Source of the DNA: Nectonema munidae | Lineage: Eukaryota > Nematomorpha > Nectonematoida > Nectonematidae | Direction: 5' to 3' | Assembly (NCBI GenBank): GCA_030549495.1 | Contig: JAUIRK010000288.1 | Location: forward strand, 372,001-436,000 | Length of the DNA: 64,000 nt | Shown here: piece after piece, positions 56,576-64,000 of the stretch | Layout: every line of letters begins with the position of its first letter | Position numbering within the stretch: the stretch's first letter is position 1 | Program-made: the position numbers and the translations under genes | The notes under the pieces: generated by a model | The model's database searches: none | Told to the model about the DNA's origin: nothing | The model's input: the letters and a program-made list of their open reading frames with translations, nothing else

Positions 56576-57500
56576 TTATCTTGTGGTTATTCTTTCTACT
56601 TTTTCCGTAGTTTCCTCCTCATCAATACAAGTCATTTCAATACTCTCTTCACTAGATAGTTCTTCCTCGATAGATGTTTGAATATTTTCATCACAATTTA
56701 TATAATACTTCCATGATATTTTCTCCAACAAAACTGAGCCTTCTCTTGGTCGTATTGTGGATATTTGAGGAGGAGATGACAATTTTGAAAAATTAAATCC
56801 ACAACCCTTGAAACAATTTTTTCTTGTCAAAACTTCAACCTCGTTCCAAGTTTAAGAAACCCATTGACAGGCATCAAATAAATGGATTTTATTCGTAACA
56901 TCTGTTGCCATTTCGATTTCATCAACTCGTGAAATAATGTACTTTAGTAACTTGACTCTATAAAAAGATTTAAAATTTTTGATTATACCATTATCCAGAT
57001 GTTGAAGTACAGAGGTTGTGTTAGCAGGTAGGAACTTTATTTTTACATTTGAAAGCTTCATATCCATATGAGAAGAAACATTATCAACGAATAAAAGAAC
57101 TGATCTTTTTTCTTCAATCATTTTGTTGTTGATAGATTTAAGCCATGTAGAAAAAATACTTTGTCATCCATGATTTTTTGATGAAGTAATAGTTGACTGC
57201 TAAGGATTTGGCAGATTTGTTTTTGAAGCATCTTGGCTTTAGATATTTTCCGATAACAATCGGTAAAATTTTTTGCCCTATAGCACTGCAAGCCAATAAT
57301 ACAATAACCCTGAGCTTTGACATTTTACCATTTTTACAATTTTCGTTTTTTAAAACCAAGGATCTAGAAGGCAAAACTTTGTAAAAGAGGGCTGTTTCGT
57401 CAGCGTTGAAAATATCCTTTAACTCATCATCTTCACAAAGTCTTCCTTCCAGCGCTCAGCAACAACTTGATCAACTGATGAAGACTCACCATGTAAGTAT
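56576..57500 (-). pseudogene. pogo/Tigger (CENP-B/jerky family) transposase remnant
   Basis: A DDE transposase of the Tigger lineage, read on the minus strand. From about 57490: SYLHGESSSVDQVVAERWKE, DIFNADETALFYKVLPSRSL (first catalytic aspartate in NADET), KLRVIVLLACSAIGQKILPI and VIGKYLKPRCF (57138-57374). Then LLFVDNVSSHMDMKLSNVKI (second aspartate in VDN), KFLPANTTSVLQHLDNGIIK (third in LDNG) and NFKSFYRVKLLKYIIS (56852-57121). Last is an acidic tail with SSEESIEMTCIDEEE (56576-56830). All three catalytic acids are present, and only about three frame breaks separate the ORFs. The N-terminal CENP-B DNA-binding helices are missing beyond 57500. It is one of the better-preserved transposases here. 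Confidence 0.88.
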
Positions 57501-57814
57501 GAACAATTGATATTGTGTCGGGTATGACTTTTTACCCAAACTCTTTTCAAATGTAAAAATAATTGAACTGTTTGATTATTTTAAATGATTAGAGCGTTTT
57601 TCACATTTTTTCCAATTATTTTTCAGCTCTTAAGTGAAATATAAGTTTTTATATGCCATTTTTAATTTTTCAAGCATCTTTTGCTCCAGTCACAAGATCT
57701 TTTCAAAATTGAAAAATTTAAAACACCTAAATAAATAAATAATAATATTTATTAAATTTATTTAATATTTATTAATTAAAATATAAAACACCTAAATAAA
57801 TTAAAGTAATTTAT
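57501..57814. other. No gene seen
   Basis: AT-rich, where the DNA-binding N-terminus of the Tigger would be expected; none is found. Confidence 0.35.
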
Positions 57815-57860
57815 TTAACCCTATTAGTGCAGGGAGGGGGCGTAAAACGCCCTCCTTCAC
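57815..57860. repeat. TTAACCC end with GC hairpin
   Basis: TTAACCCTATTAGTGCAGGG (57815 on) runs into a hairpin GGAGGGGGCG-TAAAA-CGCCCTCC (57833-57855). TTAA followed by CCC is how piggyBac elements start, and such GC hairpins are common just inside their ends. No opposite end was found. Confidence 0.4.
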
Positions 57861-58059
57861 TAAAAAATTAATTGTACAAAATTGGCTGAATCATATCCCT
57901 TCAAATTTCGTGACTTTTCCTAAAATCGTTAGCTACGTTTTTTGAAACCATTTTCATGGTAGTTGAATGACCCTTTCAAGTCCAAAACTGTCAATTAAAA
58001 TTTTTCGCAAAATTTTGACATTATCTGTAAACCTTATAACTTAGGATCTATATTATATA

Positions 58060-58510
58060 CTACCTTGAAAATTTATAATTAAATACAGTTTAATTTTTTC
58101 AATAATCATGGTTACATTTTAGAAAATGTCAATTAAATTTTGATTAATCAGAAATATATCTAATAAAATATACGTTCAAATTTTACATAATATATTTTTA
58201 TACTAAATCGGCCATGCTGGTTTTATTTCTGGGCTCATTTTTTACATTTAGGATTTGAAAATACCTACAATTGTTAATCAAATTTGCGGTTTACTTCTAA
58301 AAATGGTCTCCAAAAACATTTCTTCAAATTTTACATAAAATATGTGTTAAACTAAATCGGCCATGCTGTTTTCATTTCTGAACTCATTTTTTACATTTAG
58401 GATGTGAAAATACCTATAAGTGTTAATCAAATTTGCCGTTTAATTCTAAAAATTGTCTCCAAAAACATTTATTCAAATTTTACAATGAAATATTTTTATA
58501 CAAAATCAAC
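58060..58510 (+). repeat. Tandem repeat, unit about 147 bp
   Basis: ACTAAATCGGCCATGCTG occurs near 58203 and 58350, and a weaker version (CAAAATCAACCATGG) near 58500. Between them TTTTTTACATTTAGGAT and GTCTCCAAAAACATTT recur in the same order. About 2.5 units are present, with moderate divergence. It has no coding capacity. Confidence 0.75.
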
Positions 58511-58865
58511 CATGGTAGTCTATATGATTATGTCCTATCCTATACACTTGTTCATGAACGCTCTCGATTGAGTAGTTTTCTATAATACAACTTGTAATGT
58601 ACGTATGATGCAAATATGTGTAACTTGCTATGGTTAATTATTGGCATTTTATAAAAAAGCAGTAAGCTTTTGCATCGAAACAAAAAAATAAAAAGTAGAA
58701 AATATTATGTTCTTTAACTGGTTTATTGATTATTCCGATTGTGTACGCATGCAGATTTTTATAAAACAAAAATCTTACATTCAAGCTTAGTGTCTTCAAT
58801 TCATACAAACATTCTTTGATGATACACATTTGTTCAACAACTTGAAAACGCTCCATGATATTCGC

Positions 58866-60050
58866 AAGTTTGTGCAACTTTGCATCCGATTTCAAAGAGC
58901 ATGAAGAGCTGAGAATGACTGTCAACAGCTGAGAATGAAGAAAAGCACCACCTAACATCAAAGACCTTACTAACTTTCCAGAGTGTACACTCCAAGTCAG
59001 TCACGACACTCTCCAAAAAGCGCTGATTTTTGGGAGAGCGTGAAAATGTAGAGTTGAATTTGTCTAAAAAGATGATAAACTGATTTACCTGTGACACTTT
59101 TTGTAGCGCCATGCACAGTGAGCTCAAGTCTATGAGCGACATAATGAAAAGATGGCAAATAAGAAACACCAATAAGTTAAGAGAACTTCTTAATGAGACC
59201 GCTTTTTAGCAAACATCAAAGATGCGCCATCAGATCCAATAGCTAAGAGTTTATTTTTGAGTATTTCGATACCAAGTGCAGGCACGAAAGAATGAAAAAG
59301 TATCTGGAAAATAGCGTCAGCTGTCTTGTTGTTCAACTCTGACATCTTTCAAAATATATTCTGAACATCTCCTTTTACACTACCTACTTACCGATTGTTC
59401 ACAGTAGTTGATTCATCCACAATAATTGAAAAATTCAAGCATTCGCAACTTCGAATATGCCCAATAAGTTAAACTTTTATTTTTTTTTGCTAGAAACATG
59501 ATAATATTTTTGCAAGAATGATCGCTGTAAAGTAAGGATCCCATTTAACTTTTGCAGTAGTATTACTTTTTCTTGTTTCTTGAAAGACAGGTCTTCCTTG
59601 GCTATAAAATATGAAGTTAGAAACAAACGTAAAGTTTCTTGTTGCCTGGATTCCATGAACTTCCAAGCTTGCAATCGTTGTTCGTTGAAGAAAATGATTA
59701 AATCTTTTTCTCTTTGATGTTTCAATAACAAACTTGTGGGACTTGGATTAGGAGTGCTTGGAAAATAGCTTTTTTTTAACTCTTTGCCCTGAACCCCTCC
59801 ACCTTGTACGCTAATCACAATACATTGCGTTTCTAATTTTTTATAATAAGCCATGGATGACGACTTTGCCATGTTTTATAAAGTGGCTCAGTTATCCCAA
59901 TTGGCACTTCGTTCGCTACTTTTAATGCGCAAAGCTCAGTACTTTTGAGTGCGGGGAAGCTCACAACTACTTGATGGCATCGGTTCAATAATTTCAGTTT
60001 CATCATCTCTGACTTTTTTCGCTGCAACTTTATTTAAAAAAAATGAGATA
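58866..60050 (-). pseudogene. hAT transposase remnant F (KIAA1586/DUF4371-like lineage)
   Basis: Minus-strand frames, from high to low coordinates: LLNRCHQVVVSFPALKSTEL (60000) and CALKVANEVPIGITEPLYKT, STPNPSPTSLLLKHQREKDL (59750), NFSIIVDESTTVNN (59400; hAT first catalytic region), ALGIEILKNKLLAIGSDGAS (59230), HYVAHRLELTVHG (59130), SQVNQFIIFLDKFNSTFSRS and PKNQRFLESVVTDLECTLWK with KVFDVRW (58980-59090). This order is that of hAT transposases with an IVDEST...GSDGAS...AHRLEL layout. The C-terminal dimerisation part is missing below 58866. About five breaks are visible. Confidence 0.8.
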
Positions 60051-60210
60051 AAGACGTGTGTCGCTTGATTTCAGTTAATACCATTCACAATGTTGGAAAA
60101 CTACGATATAAATCGGCAAAACAATAACATCAGAATGACAAAAGGACTTTGATTACAATTCACAGTATGTAATTTCACTTACAGTTTATGTATGTAATTT
60201 CACACACTGA

Positions 60211-60305
60211 GGCAAGCATATTGGAAATAAAATTATTTGGGGGCAGAAAAGGTATTTGGGGGGGGGGGGGCACTGCCCCCCTTGCCCCCCTTTGGCTACG
60301 CCACT
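60211..60305. mobile_element. Second copy of the 161-bp G-tract hAT MITE (5'-truncated)
   Basis: GGCAAGCATATTGGAAATAA through TTTGGCTACGCCACT matches 6103-6195 with few changes, including the run of 14 G and the CCCCC tracts. The left third, including its terminal repeat, is absent. No target duplication can therefore be tested. Confidence 0.9.
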
Positions 60306-60549
60306 AGGCGGATCTAGAACTCAGAAAAAACAGAACTATATCGCAGAACGCAGAATTCCCTATTGCTTGGGGGCTATTGTATATGGGTCACCTAGTATAA
60401 CTTTTCTCTTTTTTTTTAGCATATACCCCCAAGAACGCTTCAGCCTGGGTTTGTGTGAGCTCCTAAGCTTGGCCTAATTGTGGGCAATGGTTGTGTGTCC
60501 TTAATTTTCCTATAAACTTTTTATTTAATTTCTCCAACCTTTTCTGGAA

Positions 60550-60900
60550 TCAAGAAAAGGAGGTCCGGCTATGAGCAATAGTGAAAGGGTTGCCATATAC
60601 AGTCCTAAAAAGTCTATACACGAGGTCGTCTATTTTGTTGGTCCAAGTTGAGAGAAGGCATCCCAAAATGGAGTTTCCATAAGTCAATTTCGGCATTGTT
60701 AGGATTTTAATGACCTTGCCTACCACCGTGGAATTGACCCCAAGGTCTTTAAGACATCCATATAGCGCTAGATCCTTCTTCCCCTTTTTTATCTTTTCGT
60801 TTTTTATCGTTTCAGAGTTGAAGACCACTAGGCAATCTACGACAAAAATCCTGTCGAATATAAATCGTATCCTTATGTAAATTATAAACCAACAATTATT
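60550..60900 (-). mobile_element. Possible LINE reverse-transcriptase C-terminal fragment
   Basis: The minus-strand frame reads VDCLVVFNSETIKNEKIKKG, LALYGCLKDLGVNSTVVGKV, IKILTMPKLTYGNSILGCLL and DDLVYRLFRTVYGNP. A VFN...K...LxxPxLxYGxxIxG...LxxxxxRxxxGxP pattern is usual for LINE thumb regions. The first codon of the longest frame is GTG, so no genuine start is present. It does not match the other LINE families here, so it would be another clade. The similarity is weak. Confidence 0.4.
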
Positions 60901-61189
60901 TTATTTGAAATCGGTTGTAGAAAGAACGTCTTCACTTTTTTGTTTCTGTTTGAAAGGTGTTCATAACAGCTTGGATGTGGACACTTTGAAAGAAAACATA
61001 CAAGCAAAATAATATTAATAACATCTCCAATCTCCATCTTAATATTTTTAAAATTAAATCAAAGAGTATAGTAAATATTCTACTATAGTCATTAAATTCA
61101 AACATGATGTGGTTAAACTTATATATAATAAAAAATACATTTATATATAAACTATTTAACAGATGAGTTATTATTATTAAGTTCATATG
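60901..61189. other. No gene seen
   Basis: AT-rich. The minus-strand frame 60932-61186 is rich in I, F, N and Y and has no motif. Confidence 0.3.
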
Positions 61190-61640
61190 ATAAAGTTTGT
61201 TGCAAGTGTAATAAATATGACCATTATGCTAAGAATTGCAGTGAAAGTTCTTAATATTGTGTTTATAATAATAACCCATTTTATTTTATTTCTGATTCTA
61301 AAAACTTGAACTCAAACCATTATTGTAATTCTCAAGAGTATGATTATTTAAAAAATTTGAAACAAACTCGTAAAAAAATTATTGAACAGACTTTGAATTT
61401 TCTTATCATTTATGATAATGGAGGACAGTTTTATTCCAAGCACTTTTATAAAGTTTTCGTTCAGATACTCTAATAGATAGAATACTTTGTTTGTCATCTA
61501 AAAACACAAAATTGGTAAATAACTATGAAAACCTTAAATTTATAAAATCTTTTAATATGATGTGTTTAAATCGTCAATCGTTTAACTCGAAGATAGAAGA
61601 TATATGTTATTTGCGTAATTAAAATTGTTAATAAAACTAT
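61190..61640 (+). other. Fragment with one CCHC zinc knuckle, unassigned
   Basis: DKVCCKCNKYDHYAKNCSES fits CX2CX4HX4C. The following sequence has a hydrophilic, coding-like composition (KNLKQTRKKIIEQTLNFLII). It could derive from a retroelement gag or ORF1 or from a host nucleic-acid-binding protein. No other part of an element is visible, so no family or age is given. Confidence 0.35.
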
Positions 61641-61901
61641 ACATTAATATTCTTTTGTGCTTCACTTTGTTTTTAAACTCTTTGAAGGAATTATGTAACC
61701 TCGAGTATTAAAGAGAAATAAAGTATGTATTTTTAATTTTAACTTTTATAATTTTTTTTAATTTACTCACTTATTTTTTGTAAATTATATCTAGAATCTT
61801 TAGTAAAATATATTCAACAAAATTTTATTATAATTTTTGAATTCTAAAAAAATGTTTTTTATGTTGTAAATTTTCTATTTTTTCAAATTTACTGAAATAT
61901 T

Positions 61902-62009
61902 AGAGGTCTGGCAAGACCTCCAGGGAGACAACTTGCCAAACTTGCCAGCCTTAACAGAGGTCTGGCAAGACCTCCGGGGAGACAACTCGCCAAACTAGCC
62001 TTATCTACT
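61902..62009. repeat. 54-bp tandem duplication with internal hairpin
   Basis: AGAGGTCTGGCAAGACCTCC begins at 61902 and again at 61956. Each unit starts with a perfect stem AGGTCT-GGCA-AGACCT and continues GGGAGACAACT-GCCAAACT. The two units differ at only a few positions, so the duplication is recent. Confidence 0.9.
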
Positions 62010-62298
62010 ACTACCAATACTACTTTTTGAAAATTTTTACTTGTTTGATTTGCAGAAAGAATTAAACTGTTTTTCAATATTTCTTTTTCATGATATATAT
62101 ATCATTAGAAAGCTTATCGTTTGCTACATACTCTAGAATAATTTATTTTTGCAAAAGTTTTAAAAAATTTTAATAAATGGACTTTACTTCGAAAAATTTT
62201 GTCTAAATTTTTGAAAAAATTACGGACCACCTTTTTATTTAAGCATAATGTGTCTTTTTTTAAAAAAAAATTGAATGAAAATGGTATCATTGGAAAGG

Positions 62299-62988
62299 TA
62301 TACTCTTTGTGGTTAACATAGGCTAGGTTATACAAATAAATATATTTTCATTTTTCCAAAATCTGCTTTTATGTGAGGTCAGTCAAGTTTTATCTAGTTT
62401 CAAAAAATACCAATAATAATTAACGTTCTTAATTTATATAATATTTTTTCAATATTTTATATTCACAAAGGTAAAATATGATTTTTTACATTTTAAAATT
62501 TCATAGTTAAAGAAAACTGTCGAAAATTAATATATATATATTTTTTTATGGGTCAGTAGTATAGGTCAGTATAATGTTTTTCTAATAAATTTTAAATTAT
62601 TTTTGAAGTGAAAAATGTTGATCGAATGTACAAGATTTGAAGCTATACTCTTTGTGGGTAAAATAGGCTAGGTTTTACAAATAAATATATTTTTATTTTT
62701 CCAAAATTCGCTTTTAGGTGAGGTCAGTCAACTTTTATCTAGTTTCAAAAAATACCAATAATTAACGTGATGAGTTTATATATTATTTCTTCAAAATTTT
62801 ATATTCACAAAGGTAGAATATGGTTTTTAACATTTTAAAATGTCATAGTTAAATAAAACTGTCGAAAATTAATATATATTTTTTACTTTTTATGGGTAAG
62901 TAGTATAGGTCAGTATAATATTTTTCTAATAAATTTTAAATTATTTTTCAAGTAAAAAATGTCGATTAAATGTACGAGTTTTGTTTGA
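62299..62988. repeat. 345-bp direct tandem duplication
   Basis: TATACTCTTTGTGG starts at 62299 and at 62644. The order of GGCTAGGTT, AGGTCAGTCAA, ATTCACAAAGGTA, CTGTCGAAAATTAATATAT and GTATAGGTCAGTATAAT is kept in both. Divergence is low to moderate. AT-rich, non-coding. Confidence 0.92.
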
Positions 62989-63470
62989 TAATCGTAGTCT
63001 ACTTTTATTTAGTTTAGATACAATCTTTCTAATTTTTAACGAAGGACATTCGTTATATTTATACCGACAGTGTGCGAAGAATAAATCACATTATTGATTG
63101 ATTTTAGAGCATAATTATGCGAAAAAAACACATGTTGCATTACGCGTTTGTGAGCGCAGTGAATTCTTATCTCACATACGCTTCACCACATCTTTAGCAC
63201 CCGTGTGTGGTTTTGTCGATTGAATGTACGAGTTTTGTTGGATAATCGTAGTCTACTTTTATTTAATTTAGATACATCCTTTCTAATTTTTAACGAAGGG
63301 CATTCGTTATATTTATACCGACAGTGTGCGAAGAATAAATCACATTATTGATTGATTTTAAAGCATAACTATGCGAAGAAAGATTAACACATGTTGCATT
63401 ACGCGTTTGTGAGCGCAGTGAATTCTTATCTCGCATACGCTTCACCACATCTTTAGCACGCATGTGTGGT
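62961..63470. repeat. 254-bp direct tandem duplication
   Basis: GTCGATTAAATGTACGAG at 62961 and GTCGATTGAATGTACGAG at 63215 start two near-identical units containing ACATTCGTTATATTTATACC, GACAGTGTGCGAAGAATAAA and GCATTACGCGTTTGTGAGCG. The start overlaps the end of the 345-bp array, so the two arrays share a junction word. Confidence 0.93.
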
Positions 63471-63858
63471 TTATTTTATCGGGCTAGTGTACGCTTAGTT
63501 TATTTGTAGTATTCCTAGCTTAAATCTTAGTCAAATATTAAAACGCTTATAATTTTCACATTTCTCAACAAAATGCATCATGCGATATACCAAATTAAAG
63601 CATTTTTTATGGGCTTTCAGAATACATTACTTATATCATAAGTCCTTAAGAAATACCATTTTACTGTTTATATTTTCCATGTGCTTCATACCATTAATTA
63701 GCAGATAAGGGATGCATTTTAAACTAAAACAGTAATATATTTGAAGAAATATTTTTTCAGTATAAAGAGTTTAGAAAACTCTTCTCTAATATGTAATGAT
63801 ATATTCTCATAACCTGTACGGTTGAACGCGGGTAGACAACTTGCGTGTTATCTCCAAC
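63471..63858. other. No gene seen
   Basis: AT-rich spacer between two repeat arrays. Confidence 0.3.
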
Positions 63859-64000
63859 CCGTATATTACGATGATTCTTCTCCAACCTGTATTCTACGAT
63901 GATTCATCTCCAAACTATATACTACAATGATTCATCTCCAACCTGTATACTACGATGATTCATCTCCAAACTGTATACTAGGATGATTCATCTTCAACCT
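63859..64000 (+). repeat. 28-bp minisatellite running off the window
   Basis: Five units are seen, with the consensus CTGTATACTACGATGATTCA followed by TCTCCAAC, differing at one to four positions each. A degenerate half unit (GTTATCTCCAAC) precedes them. The array continues past 64000, so its full length is unknown. Confidence 0.93.

Noticed and set aside
62299-64000. Regular repeats considered as a CRISPR array
   Set aside because: Units are adjacent without spacers, and the genome is eukaryotic.

Overview
The window reads as a strongly AT-rich invertebrate nuclear genome, most probably an arthropod. A crustacean such as a parasitic copepod would fit, but no marker gene proves it. The evidence for a eukaryote is an SR splicing-factor gene with four coding introns of only 51-56 bp, isolated short exons with GT/AG borders, microsatellites, and a very high load of DNA transposons and LINEs. 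There are no operons, no CRISPR array and no convincing tRNA or rRNA gene.

Host genes are few. The clear one is a zinc-knuckle SR splicing factor on the minus strand (17939-18833), whose five coding exons join to about 222 residues. An unrecognised 167-residue ORF (358-861) has non-background codon use. A CRIB-motif exon resembling CDC42 small effector/Spec2 lies at 45332-45436 (minus). Weaker exon candidates lie at 16513, 20749-21708, 34140, 38626, 39276-39494, 41904, 52865 and 53424-53690.

Most of the rest is transposon fossils. 0-7 kb: LINE scrap, an orphan ORF family split by a hAT element, a CA-rich microsatellite holding a 161-bp hAT MITE, and a piggyBac N-terminus. 11-16 kb: a complete 500-bp hAT MITE and two hAT transposase remnants that abut each other. 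22-31 kb: two copies of an RNase H-bearing LINE on the minus strand. The older copy is interrupted at its catalytic YSDD site by a 952-bp TIR element, and by about 3 kb carrying piggyBac and hAT remnants. 36-45 kb: hAT elements with G-tract ends (CAGGGGCGCACATCC termini), several MITEs and BED-finger remnants. 46-52 kb: an unclassified ORF, a piggyBac transposase and a second orphan family, cut by an RTE-type LINE whose 5' end carries an inverted copy of the target flank. 56-60 kb: a pogo/Tigger transposase beside its MITE, and a hAT remnant. 61.9-64 kb: four tandem-repeat arrays, the last running off the end of the window.

The genes do not form a pathway. The window is best understood as one or more gene-poor introns or intergenic regions filled by successive insertions, several of which can be ordered by nesting and by target-site duplications. 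All family calls come from reading translated motifs by eye; no database search was run.
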